Origin: JBFMFH01 sp040752275
GTDB lineage: Bacteria > Acidobacteriota > Vicinamibacteria > Vicinamibacterales > JAKQTR01
Assembly (NCBI GenBank): GCA_040752275.1
Contig: JBFMFH010000115.1
Location: 12,221-76,220, forward strand
Reading direction: 5' to 3'
Length of the DNA stretch: 64,000 nucleotides
A program made the position numbers and the translations under genes. Under the pieces are notes generated by a model. That model saw nothing but the letters and a program-made list of their open reading frames with translations. It did not search any database and had not been told where the DNA came from. Below, one piece after another: positions 8,513 to 16,399 of this stretch; position 1 is the first letter of the stretch, and every line of letters begins with the position of its first letter.

Positions 8513-8596
8513 CACCTTGCCAAACCCTGCCGTCGCGAGGGCGCGCCGGCCCTCACGCGGCCCCACGCCCAGTCTCCAAGGCCTGGCGGGAGGGAG
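8513..8596 (+). ncRNA. Candidate structured 5' leader (copy B)
   Basis: This aligns with the leader at 5113-5198. Hairpin 1 is CGCGAGGG (8534-8541) with CCCTCACG (8550-8557), seven of eight pairs formed; most arm bases differ from copy A on both sides, so pairing is kept by compensatory change. Hairpin 2 is CCAG/CTGG around TCTCCAAGGC (8573-8582). It ends in GGGAGGGAG (8588-8596), seven bases before the ATG at 8604. Confidence 0.4.
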
Positions 8597-8603
8597 TGCA
8601 ATC

Positions 8604-10043
8604 ATGGCGCGAATCAGATCAGACTCGGACCGGAGGGCGATGGGCGTGTCTCGCCGGCGGATGCTGCAGGCAGCCGCAGCGGCGGGCGCTGGCCTGCCGC
8701 TGGCGCAGGAACTCGGTGGGGGCGGACCGCTCTTTGCGCAGAGCCGGCCGGCGCAGCTTCCGTTCTACACGCCGCGCCCGGAGTTCTCGCTGGAGGAACG
8801 CAACCGCCGGTGGGCGGCGGTGCGCGCCAACATGGCGAAGCCGCAGTGGAACCTGGATGCCATCGTCACAGTGGGAAGCGACGGCCTCGGGAACAACGCC
8901 CGCTACCTGACACAGATCTTCATCTCGAAGTACTCGCAGGCCGCGCCGGAGGTGCTCTTCCCGCGGGATCCGGCCAAGCCGGTTGTCGCTCACATCAGCG
9001 GCGCCCGGCACGTCACGGAGTGGACCCGGCGGCTGGCGCCCAACGGCTGGCTGTCGGACGGCAAGCTGGAGCTCCGGGCCGCGTCGGGACCGAAGGCCTT
9101 GGCCGATCTCCTGAGAGCCAGCGGCTTTTGCGCGCCCTGCTCGCGCATCGGGGTGGCGAAGCTCAAGGGCAGCCGGTTCGATCCTGACGGGCTCGTCTCG
9201 CACACGTGGTTCGAGGCGCTGAGAGCTGAGCTGCCCGGCGCCGTCTTCGTGCCCATCGACCAGTTCACGCCCCAAGTCGGCAACGACGTCGGTCCGATCG
9301 AAGACGCGTCGATGGCCAAGAGCGAAGAGGAGCGCGCCGCACTGCGTCGCGCGGTGGCCGCCAACGAGCGTGGCATCGCGGCAGCGATTGCCGCGGCGAG
9401 AAACGGGGCGACTCTTCAGTCGGAGCTCTGGTGGGCCTGCTTCCAGGAAATGTGGGCCGGCACGGGCGACGACATCGTTCGCTGCTCGATCGGTTTCGAC
9501 GGCGGCGGCAACTCCACGCTGGGTGACCCGACCGACATGCCCGTACGCATGGGACAGATCTGCAACCAGGAGATCAGCTCGTCCTGCCAGGGCTACGGCG
9601 TCCAGATCAACCACGCGTTCTTCATCGGGACCCCGTCGATGCCCGGGTACGGGTACTATCGCGCTGCAATCGAGGTACTCGTGAAGGTCCACGAGCGCGC
9701 CCTGGCGTTCATCCAGCCGGGCAGGACGACCTACGGGGACCTCCAGGCGCACAACGAAGGCGTGTTCAGGGAACTGGGACATCGCGGCAGCGGCACGAAC
9801 ACCCACGGAGGCGGCATCGGGTTCCTGTCGCGGCCGCGCCAGTCGCCCGATGACAACCGCGTCGTCATGTGGCCGGGTCACTGCTTCGACTTCAAACCGG
9901 CTGTTGTCCTCGATCGCCGGAAGATCAGGGACGTGCACGAGGAGAACCGGTCGGTGCAGCTCGGCGAGGCGTTTCTCGTCACGGAAACAGGCGCGGTCAG
10001 ACTCGGCACGCGCCCGCTTGTGCCGATCGCCACGCACGCGTAG
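8604..10043 (+). CDS. Tat-exported M24-fold (creatinase/aminopeptidase P-like) protein, metal site degenerate
   Basis: A 479-residue protein with a twin-arginine signal (SRRRML plus an alanine-rich core, to about residue 48). The rest resembles the creatinase/prolidase layout: an N-terminal domain (~75-235), then a pita-bread domain. The pita-bread part shows the family landmarks PGRTTYGDLQ, THGGGIGF (about residue 399) and FLVTETGAVRLG (about residue 455). Where metallo-members have Asp-Asp in 'DxGxxxxGYxSDxTRTF', this protein reads EISSSCQGYGVQINHAFF, and the usual glutamate of 'EP' reads FKP, so the two-metal site looks lost. It may be a metal-independent hydrolase like creatinase, or non-catalytic. 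Start fixed by GGGAGGGAG seven bases upstream. Confidence 0.7.
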   Translation: MARIRSDSDRRAMGVSRRRMLQAAAAAGAGLPLAQELGGGGPLFAQSRPAQLPFYTPRPEFSLEERNRRWAAVRANMAKPQWNLDAIVTVGSDGLGNNARYLTQIFISKYSQAAPEVLFPRDPAKPVVAHISGARHVTEWTRRLAPNGWLSDGKLELRAASGPKALADLLRASGFCAPCSRIGVAKLKGSRFDPDGLVSHTWFEALRAELPGAVFVPIDQFTPQVGNDVGPIEDASMAKSEEERAALRRAVAANERGIAAAIAAARNGATLQSELWWACFQEMWAGTGDDIVRCSIGFDGGGNSTLGDPTDMPVRMGQICNQEISSSCQGYGVQINHAFFIGTPSMPGYGYYRAAIEVLVKVHERALAFIQPGRTTYGDLQAHNEGVFRELGHRGSGTNTHGGGIGFLSRPRQSPDDNRVVMWPGHCFDFKPAVVLDRRKIRDVHEENRSVQLGEAFLVTETGAVRLGTRPLVPIATHA

Positions 10044-10058
10044 GCGGGGCGCCATGCT

Positions 10059-10089
10059 TTGACAGGCGCGGGGCGCCGGGTGGAAGATC
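10059..10089 (+). promoter_or_regulatory. Variant of the shared promoter (copy E)
   Basis: TTGACA (10059-10064), 19 bases ending GGTGG, then AAGATC at 10084-10089. It has the same -35 and spacer length as copies A and B, but the -10 is poor and the dyad in the spacer is replaced by GC-rich sequence; a GGGCCGACCA follows at 10101. A perfect 7-bp inverted repeat TGCGCCG/CGGCGCA lies further down the leader (about 10144-10165). Confidence 0.35.
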
Positions 10090-10322
10090 GCCCCCACCTC
10101 GGGCCGACCACTGGGAGGGACACACGAAACTCCGTCGACGACTGCGCCGCCAGCCGTCGGCGCAGGGCCGCCGCTGGGGCGGGCCGGATCCGGGGCCGCC
10201 AGTGCTGATCGCCGCCGGCAGCCGCGCCACCGCAAGATGGACCGCGATCGACCGAATGCCCTGCCGCCGGCACCAGCCTCCGCGCGCCGGCGGCGTGAGG
10301 CTTCGAAGGGAGGGCAGCCGAA

Positions 10323-11183
10323 GTGGACCAGCACTACATCGACCTGTACGACCAGTACGCCCACGGGGCCACCAGCCGCCGGGACTTTCTCGACAGGCTG
10401 GCGAAAGCGGCGGGGGGCACCGCCGCGGCGATGGCACTGTTGCCCTTGCTCGAAAACGACTACGCCCTCGCGCAGACGGTTGCCGAGACGGATCCGCGCG
10501 TCACGACCTCGAAGGTGGAGTACGACGCGGCCGGCGGCAAGATGACCGGCTACTTCGCGCAGCCGAAGGACGGCGCCAAGCACCCGGCGGTCATCGTCAT
10601 CCACGAGAACCGCGGTCTGAATCCCCACATCCGGGACGTCGCCCGGCGCTTCGCGGTGGCGGGCTTCGTGGCCCTCGCACCCGACGCGTTGTCTCCGCTG
10701 GGCGGCACGCCGTCAGACGAGCCGACGGCCACCCAGCTCATCGGCAAGCTCGACGCCGCCGAGACGGTCGCGCGCCTGGCGGCCGCGATACCATTCCTGG
10801 CGAAGCACGCGGCCACGACCGGCAAGGTCGGCGTCGTCGGCTTCTGCTGGGGCGGCGGGATGGTGAACCGCGTGGCGGTCGCGGCCGGGGCGGGGCTGGG
10901 TGCGGCCGTGTCGTACTACGGGCCGCAGGTGCCCGCCTCCGACGTGCCGAAAATCCAGGCGCCGTTGCTGCTCCACTACGCGTCGTTGGATCAGCGGATC
11001 AACGCCGGGATTGCGGACTACGAGGCCGCGCTCAAAGCCAACAACAAGACGTACGAGTTGTGCATGTACGAAGGCGCGAACCACGCCTTCAACAACGATA
11101 CGAACGCGGCGCGCTACCACCGCGACGCCGCCGGGCTCGCGTGGAGCCGTACCGTCACCTTCTTTGAGAAGTACCTGAAGTAG
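10323..11183 (+). CDS. Exported dienelactone-hydrolase-family protein
   Basis: A 286-residue alpha/beta hydrolase of the dienelactone hydrolase family, which opens enol-lactone rings in aromatic degradation. A Tat-like signal is present (TSRRDFLDRLAKAAGG, then a hydrophobic stretch). The family triad is visible: Cys175 in GFCWGGG, Asp in YASLDQRINAG, and His in EGANHAFNN. The start is GTG at 10323 with GGGAGGG nine bases upstream. Export of this usually cytoplasmic family fits the run of exported hydrolases here. The exact substrate is unknown. Confidence 0.85.
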   Translation: MDQHYIDLYDQYAHGATSRRDFLDRLAKAAGGTAAAMALLPLLENDYALAQTVAETDPRVTTSKVEYDAAGGKMTGYFAQPKDGAKHPAVIVIHENRGLNPHIRDVARRFAVAGFVALAPDALSPLGGTPSDEPTATQLIGKLDAAETVARLAAAIPFLAKHAATTGKVGVVGFCWGGGMVNRVAVAAGAGLGAAVSYYGPQVPASDVPKIQAPLLLHYASLDQRINAGIADYEAALKANNKTYELCMYEGANHAFNNDTNAARYHRDAAGLAWSRTVTFFEKYLK

Positions 11184-11238
11184 GGCTCGACACCGAGCCC
11201 GCCGCCCGGAGCCCGGGGCCGCGCGGCGGCGCGGCCCC
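11183..11238 (+). terminator. Two hairpins after the dienelactone hydrolase gene
   Basis: The first is GGGCTCG/CGAGCCC (11183-11189 and 11194-11200) with a four-base loop, immediately at the stop codon. The second is a perfect 10-bp stem GGGGCCGCGC/GCGCGGCCCC (11215-11224 and 11229-11238) with loop GGCG. Neither has a T-run. A third inverted repeat CGTGCGG/CCGCACG sits at 11284-11301. Confidence 0.5.
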
Positions 11239-11417
11239 GCCCCTGCCTCCGCACCCCTCGCACTGCCGGGATTGACGTCGCCGCGTGCGGCGGGCCGCAC
11301 GTCCCCTCGGAAGGGGGCAACCGTTGTCCGTTCACCGGATCGTCACCCCCCGCGCGACAGTCAGAAGGAACCTGCGCCCCTCGAATGTCCCAACCACGTC
11401 CTTTTGAAGGAGCCACG

Positions 11418-13439
11418 ATGTCACACGGTCATGTTTCGCTGAGAGCAGGTCGCGGGAACCTCCCGATCCTCTGGGCGGTCACGGCCGCGCTTCTGACGAT
11501 ATCCTGGGCGGCAGGATGCGCCAGCCAGCCGGCACCGCCACCTGGAGTCTCGCCCACGGGATCGCTCGGGGGTCTTGAAGCCAAGTTCATTGATGTCAAC
11601 GGCGTCGAGACCCGCTACTACGAGGCGGGCGACGGCGAGCCCATGGTCCTAGTGCACGGCGAAGGCTGGTCCGGTCACTCGAGCGCCAACACCTGGGTGA
11701 AGAACATCCCCGGGCTCGCGAAGCGCTTCCACGTCTTCGCTCCGGACAAGCTGGCCTCGGGGATGACCGGCAATCCGCTCGACGACAAGGACTTCAACAT
11801 CCAGGGCGAAGTCGAGCACATGTATCAGTTCATCCAGACGCTCAAGCTCGGGCGCGTTCATCTCATCGGACAGTCGCGCGGCGGTGGGCTCGCGTTCTTC
11901 CTATCGGTCGCGCACCCGGAAGTCGTCAAGACGCTGGTCATCGTCGATTCGGGAACCGCGTCGCCGCGGGTCGGCGAGACCGACCGGCAGAAGGTGCTCG
12001 CCTCGTGTCCGAGCGAACCGGATTGCGAGGAATGGCAGTGCCGCCTGCGCGCAATCTCCTTCAAGCCCGACGAGGCCTTCGACGACCTCTTCTTCCAGAC
12101 CGGTTGCTACATGGCCGGCCTGCCGAAGGCGCAGGAGACCCTGAAGAAGGTGGCCGGCGGCGCCGGCGAGCCGCTCCGGTCGCAGTTCAACGACTGGAAG
12201 ACGCAAGTGCACGAGCGCGTCATGGAAGAAGGGACGCTGCAGATGCCGGTGCTGCTCTACTGGGGCAAGAACGATCCGTCGGCCATGCTGAAGAACGGTC
12301 TCGCCCTGTACGATGTCATCGCCGCGAGGAATCCGAATCTGCGGCTGTTCGTTTCGAACCACGCTGGACACTTCCACTACCGGGAGTACCCGGAGGAGTG
12401 GAACCAGAACGTCATCAACTTCATCGACCACTGGAACCAGCAGCCGTCCGCGCCGGCGCCTGCTACGGCGAACGCGCCGGCCGGCGGCCAGGCCATTTCG
12501 AAGACCGGCTCGGTCGGCGGGTTCGAGGCCAAGTTCGTGAACGTCAAGGGCGTGCGGACGAGATACTACGAGGCCGGCGATGGCGAGCCGATGGTGCTGG
12601 TCCATGGGGAGGGATTCTCCGGCCACTCGAGCGCCAACACGTGGGTCAAGAACCTCCCCGGGCTCGCCAAGCGATTCCGGGTGTTCGCGGTGGACAAACT
12701 GGCGGCGGGCATGACGGGCAACCCGCCGAGTGACAAGGACCTCAACACGCAGGGCGAGGCCGAGCACATCTATCAGTTCATCCAGACGATGAACCTGGGC
12801 CAGGTGCATCTCGTCGGGCAGTCGCGCGGCGGGGCGGGCGTCTTCGTCCTGGCCGTCACGCACCCCGAGGTCGTGAAGACGCTCATCATCGTGAATTCGG
12901 GCCCGGCCGCCCCGGTGGTGGGCGAAACGAACCGGCAGAAGGTCCTCGCGACGTGCCCGAAGGAACCGGACTGTGTCGAGTGGGAGTGCCGCCTGAAGGT
13001 GCTGTCGTACAAGCCGGATGTTGCGTTCGACGACCTCTACTTCAAGACCGGATGTTACATGGCCGGCTTGCCGAAGGCACAGGCGACGCTGAGGAAGATG
13101 GCCGCCGGAGGCGGCGAGCCGCTGCGATCGCAGTTCAACGAGTGGAAGAAGCAGGCCCACGAGCGCGTGAAGGCGGAGGGCATCCTCCAGATGCCCGTGC
13201 TGCTGTACTGGGGCGGCAACGATCCCAATTCCCCGCCTGGATACCCGCGCGCAAACGAAGGGCTGGCGCTGATGGACGTGATCGGCGAGAAGAACCCGAA
13301 GGTGCGCATGATCATCGCGAATCACGCCGGCCACTTCCACTACCGCGAGTATCCCGAGGAGTGGAATCGGAACGTCATCAACTTCCTTGATTACTGGAAC
13401 CCACGCCCGGTCGCCGCGGGCGTGACGCCGCCCAGGTAG
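11418..13439 (+). CDS. Lipoprotein with two tandem alpha/beta hydrolase domains
   Basis: A 673-residue protein with a lipoprotein signal (hydrophobic core, lipobox WAAGC). Two complete, highly similar alpha/beta hydrolase domains follow (about 55-345 and 370-665). Nucleophile serines are S153 and S469, both in GQSRGG, 316 residues apart. Each domain has an acidic residue after LLYWGxND and a histidine in NHAGHFHYREYPEEWN. The domains resemble meta-cleavage-product hydrolases (SSANTWVKN, GxSxGG), which break C-C or ester bonds; the substrate is unknown. An Ala/Pro-rich linker joins them. AAGGAG lies upstream of the ATG at 11418. Probably arose by in-frame duplication of a gene like those at 16400, 17480, 24679 and 25784. 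Confidence 0.85.
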   Translation: MSHGHVSLRAGRGNLPILWAVTAALLTISWAAGCASQPAPPPGVSPTGSLGGLEAKFIDVNGVETRYYEAGDGEPMVLVHGEGWSGHSSANTWVKNIPGLAKRFHVFAPDKLASGMTGNPLDDKDFNIQGEVEHMYQFIQTLKLGRVHLIGQSRGGGLAFFLSVAHPEVVKTLVIVDSGTASPRVGETDRQKVLASCPSEPDCEEWQCRLRAISFKPDEAFDDLFFQTGCYMAGLPKAQETLKKVAGGAGEPLRSQFNDWKTQVHERVMEEGTLQMPVLLYWGKNDPSAMLKNGLALYDVIAARNPNLRLFVSNHAGHFHYREYPEEWNQNVINFIDHWNQQPSAPAPATANAPAGGQAISKTGSVGGFEAKFVNVKGVRTRYYEAGDGEPMVLVHGEGFSGHSSANTWVKNLPGLAKRFRVFAVDKLAAGMTGNPPSDKDLNTQGEAEHIYQFIQTMNLGQVHLVGQSRGGAGVFVLAVTHPEVVKTLIIVNSGPAAPVVGETNRQKVLATCPKEPDCVEWECRLKVLSYKPDVAFDDLYFKTGCYMAGLPKAQATLRKMAAGGGEPLRSQFNEWKKQAHERVKAEGILQMPVLLYWGGNDPNSPPGYPRANEGLALMDVIGEKNPKVRMIIANHAGHFHYREYPEEWNRNVINFLDYWNPRPVAAGVTPPR

Positions 13440-13471
13440 GTCGATCGATACGATTCGGAACGGACGCCGGG

Positions 13472-13493
13472 GGGCCGCGCCTGCGCGCGGCCC
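13472..13493. terminator. Hairpin between convergent genes
   Basis: GGGCCGCGC (13472-13480) and GCGCGGCCC (13485-13493) form a perfect 9-bp stem with loop CTGC in the 59-base gap between the convergent hydrolase and radical-SAM genes. It could serve both directions. Confidence 0.5.
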
Positions 13494-13498
13494 TCCGC

Positions 13499-14791
13499 TC
13501 ACGCTCCGCAGCACTTCTTGTACTTCCGGCCGCTTCCGCACGGACACGGGTCGTTGCGGGTCGCGCCGGACGCCTTGCCTTGTCCGGCCGCCGCCAGCTC
13601 CGGCATCAGGTCCTCACGCGGCCGGCCCAGCCGTTCGAGCTCGGCAAGCCTGATCGCGTGCGGGAGGACGTGGCGAAAGAACCGCAGGAATCCCGCGCAC
13701 AGGTAGTTCAAGCCGTCTTCGCCATCGGCCGTCCGGATGAAGCGGTCCTTCGGGCACCCTCCGTGGCACATGGCCCGGACCTCGCACACGCGGCACTGGC
13801 GCGGCAGCGCCTCCAACTTCGCGTTCCCGAAGTTCCGCTGGGCCGGGTGCTCGAGCAATTCGCGAAGCGGTGTGCCCCGGATGTTTCCGAGCCGGTGGGC
13901 CGCGTCCACATAGTGGTCGCAGCAGTAGAAGTCGCCGTTGTGCTCGACGACGGGGATGTCGCCGCAGGTCTCCCGGAAGACGCAGAGCGAATGGTCCATC
14001 CCTCGTGCGGGTCTGAAGGCCTCCTCGAAGTTCTGGATGTCGATCCGCCCGATGTCGCGGCGGACCCATTCGTCGAACACCGTGCACAGGAACTCGCCAT
14101 AGGCTCGGGCCGGCACGCTCTCCGGCAGGACTTCCCCGTCGCCACGGACCACAAGAGGAAGGAAGCTCACGTAGCGGGCGCCCAGATCCTTGAAGAACCG
14201 GTACGTCCGCAGCGGCTCGCGGACATTGCGATCGTGCACCACGCACAACAGGTCGCAGGGAACCCTGAAGCGCCGGAGCATGCGGAACGCTCGCACCGCA
14301 GCCGCGTGGGAGGGCTTCTGCCCTTTCGTCACGCGGTAGCAGTCGTGCACGTCGGCGGGGCCATCCACGCTGAGCCCGACACTGAAGCACTCGGCGGCAA
14401 AGAAGCGGCACCACTCCTCGTCGATCAGGACGCCGTTCGTCTGCACCCCGTTGGTGATGCGCCACCCGGGCCGCACGTGTTTCTGCTGCAGCGAGACGAT
14501 GCGCCGGAAGTAGTCGACGCCGAGCACGGTCGGCTCGCCGCCGTGCCACGAGAAGCTGACCGTCCTGACCGGAGAAGCTTCGAGGTGCTGGACGATGTAC
14601 TCCTCCAGCAGGTCGTCGGCCATGCGAGGCGGACCGGCGGTCGGATGGAGATCCAGCTTCTCGAGGTAGTAGCAGTACCGGCAGTCGAGGTTGCAGAGCG
14701 CACCCGTTGGTTTGACGAAGACCTGGAATTCCCGGGCGACCTGGCGTGGCGCCGATGCGGCAAGGTCAGGCGTAGGTCGGCGGTGAATCAT
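13499..14791 (-). CDS. Radical SAM/SPASM enzyme, anaerobic sulfatase maturase-like, with SEC-C tail
   Basis: A 430-residue enzyme of the anaerobic sulfatase-maturating family, which converts an active-site Cys or Ser of sulfatases to formylglycine using S-adenosylmethionine. It shows the radical-SAM cluster CNLDCRYCYY near residue 35, a SPASM-type cysteine-rich region (CRVCEVRAMCHGGCP), and at the extreme C-terminus a zinc-binding SEC-C motif (DPCPCGSGRKYKKCC). The start at 14791 is chosen because homology begins just after it; the longer in-frame extension to 14971 runs into the tandem repeat. A TATACT at 14809-14804 could be its -10. No sulfatase gene lies in this window, so the client protein is unknown. 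Confidence 0.85.
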   Translation of the reverse strand: MIHRRPTPDLAASAPRQVAREFQVFVKPTGALCNLDCRYCYYLEKLDLHPTAGPPRMADDLLEEYIVQHLEASPVRTVSFSWHGGEPTVLGVDYFRRIVSLQQKHVRPGWRITNGVQTNGVLIDEEWCRFFAAECFSVGLSVDGPADVHDCYRVTKGQKPSHAAAVRAFRMLRRFRVPCDLLCVVHDRNVREPLRTYRFFKDLGARYVSFLPLVVRGDGEVLPESVPARAYGEFLCTVFDEWVRRDIGRIDIQNFEEAFRPARGMDHSLCVFRETCGDIPVVEHNGDFYCCDHYVDAAHRLGNIRGTPLRELLEHPAQRNFGNAKLEALPRQCRVCEVRAMCHGGCPKDRFIRTADGEDGLNYLCAGFLRFFRHVLPHAIRLAELERLGRPREDLMPELAAAGQGKASGATRNDPCPCGSGRKYKKCCGA

Positions 14792-14851
14792 GGGGACGGC
14801 GCCAGTATATCGAAGGGCGCGCCGGCCACGTCGTGACTCGCCTGTGGTCCT

Positions 14852-15073
14852 GCCGAACACCCCCGTTCTAGAGCGGGTCTCATCCCGGAGTCCTCCCGGA
14901 GTCATCCCGGAGTCCCCTGTCTCCTCCGGCCGCAGGCCGCGGCGGGGCTCGTCTGTGATCCCGCCGAACACCCCCGTTCAAGAGCGGGTCTCATCCCGGA
15001 GTCCTCCCGGAGTCCTCCCGGAGTCATCCCGGAGTCCCCTGTCTCCTCCGGCCGCAGGCCGCGGCGGGGCTTG
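14852..15073. repeat. Imperfect 111-bp tandem duplication with nested 11-bp repeats
   Basis: Two copies of a GC-rich unit beginning GCCGAACACCCCCGTTC (14852 and 14963, 111 bases apart) and ending in GGCCGCAGGCCGCGGCGGGG. Inside each lies a run of 11-mers, CATCCCGGAGT or CCTCCCGGAGT: three in unit 1 (14881-14913) and four in unit 2 (14992-15035). It fills most of the 400-base gap 14792-15191 between the divergent genes; I see no gene in it. Confidence 0.9.
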
Positions 15074-15080
15074 TCAGGGC

Positions 15081-15110
15081 TTGCCCGGTCTGGCCACTGG
15101 GTGGTAGAGT
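15081..15110 (+). promoter_or_regulatory. Variant of the shared promoter (copy D)
   Basis: TTGCCC (15081-15086), 18 bases, TAGAGT (15105-15110). The spacer holds GGTCTGGCCA and then GGTGG before TAGAGT, matching the TGGTCGGGCCA and GATGG blocks of copies A and B with one base deleted. It precedes the exported hydrolase gene at 15192 by about 80 bases. Confidence 0.45.
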
Positions 15111-15191
15111 GGCCCAACCACTACCCGCACCAGATTCTTGTCATGCACCACGACCACTCGGCAACCCTCGCACACTGAAAGGAAGACACAC

Positions 15192-16226
15192 ATGAAGTAC
15201 CGGAGAACCCGTGCGGTGCTTGTCATCGGTGCCGCGTGCCTCCTCGGTGCCTCGCTTACGGCCGTCGCCCCGGCGGAGCCGGCTCCGCAGATCAGGGGCA
15301 TCGGGAATGCGCCCGCCGCCGAGACGCCCGTCCACGGCTACGTCATCACGAAGAGCGTGCCGGGCTCGACCATCCCGGCTGACTACACCTTCGTGATCAC
15401 GCGCGACGAAGTGTTCGTCGCCATCTCCGTCCGCAAGCCAGCCGGCAACGGTTTGTTCCCGGCGGTCCTCGTCAGTTCGGGCAACGGCGCCGGCGGCATG
15501 CGGACGGTGGAGCGGCAGACCGAACGCCTTGCCTCCATGTTCGACCAGATGATCGCCCGAGGGTACGTCGTCGCCTACATCGAGCCGAGGAATGAGATCC
15601 CGTTCCTCTACGGCAAGCAGACCCGGGCCGAGAACATGCCCGACAGCGTGAGCGGCGGCCAGCGCACGCTGAAGTCGAACCCGACGCTGGACTCCGACGA
15701 TTTCATCTCTGCGATCCAGTACCTGCAGTCGCTGCCCTACGTCGACAAGGACGCGGTGGGCGCCATGGGCGTGAGCCACAGCGGCGAGCTCATCCTGAAG
15801 GCCGCCAGCGAGATCACCTTCGCGTGCGGCGTGCCCATCGAGGGCGCGGCCAACGAGTACCTGGAGGTCGACATCGGTCCGGACGCACCGCGCAAGGACA
15901 ACGAGATTCAGTTCCAGGACATCGACGTGGTCAAGCGGCGCGCGAACAAGGCCGTCGCTATGGAGCGCATCAAGCGGATCAGGACGCCGCTCCTGGTCAT
16001 CGGCCGCGACCAGGACCACCAGCAGGGCATGTTCAAGCTGACCTACGAGTGGCTGAAGGAGGCGGGCAAGGACGTGCAGTGGGCAAGCTTCGATCATCCG
16101 GTCCACGGCTACCCCTTCATGTACCGCCAGGCGGATGGATCGTACAAGCCCGACGCCGTCCAGCAGAAGGCGTTCGATCTCTACATGGCGTACTTCGACA
16201 AGCACCTGAAGCGCCCGAGGCGCTAG
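15192..16226 (+). CDS. Exported alpha/beta hydrolase (GVSHSGE type)
   Basis: A 344-residue alpha/beta hydrolase with a Sec signal peptide (about residues 1-28). The nucleophile is S195 in MGVSHSGE. An acidic residue in GRDQDHQQG and a histidine in HPVHGYPF complete the likely triad. Two relatives sit at 40402 and 59466, sharing the VRKPxGxGxFPA, SGNGxGG and HPVHGY blocks. The group resembles dienelactone-hydrolase or prolyl-oligopeptidase-type esterases; the substrate is unknown. AAAGGAAG lies before the ATG. Promoter copy D is upstream. The 173 bases after the stop show nothing recognisable. Confidence 0.8.
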   Translation: MKYRRTRAVLVIGAACLLGASLTAVAPAEPAPQIRGIGNAPAAETPVHGYVITKSVPGSTIPADYTFVITRDEVFVAISVRKPAGNGLFPAVLVSSGNGAGGMRTVERQTERLASMFDQMIARGYVVAYIEPRNEIPFLYGKQTRAENMPDSVSGGQRTLKSNPTLDSDDFISAIQYLQSLPYVDKDAVGAMGVSHSGELILKAASEITFACGVPIEGAANEYLEVDIGPDAPRKDNEIQFQDIDVVKRRANKAVAMERIKRIRTPLLVIGRDQDHQQGMFKLTYEWLKEAGKDVQWASFDHPVHGYPFMYRQADGSYKPDAVQQKAFDLYMAYFDKHLKRPRR

Positions 16227-16399
16227 CGACGCTCCGCCGCAGACCGCCGAGCCTGTGCGGGTGCGGCCATGCTTCGCTAGGTCACAGCGTTGGCTTTCAA
16301 GACGTCCAGGGCAAAGACGGGGACCGGTGGCGGAGGTCAGCCCGGCGATGACGCGCCGGGCCGGCCGGCTACTGCCGAACGAGAACGGAGGATGGGCTG

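Noticed and set aside
6587..8605. A 672-codon open frame on the minus strand opposite the TonB receptor gene
   Set aside because: It mirrors the receptor frame in very GC-rich DNA, is valine/arginine-rich with no domain or ribosome site, and the plus-strand receptor is unmistakable.
13580..14836. A 418-codon plus-strand frame opposite the radical SAM gene
   Set aside because: Antisense artefact of GC-rich codon usage; the opposite strand carries all radical-SAM and SEC-C motifs.
14852..15073. CRISPR array
   Set aside because: The 11-mers are contiguous with no spacers, and the 111-base unit is a simple duplication; there are no cas genes.
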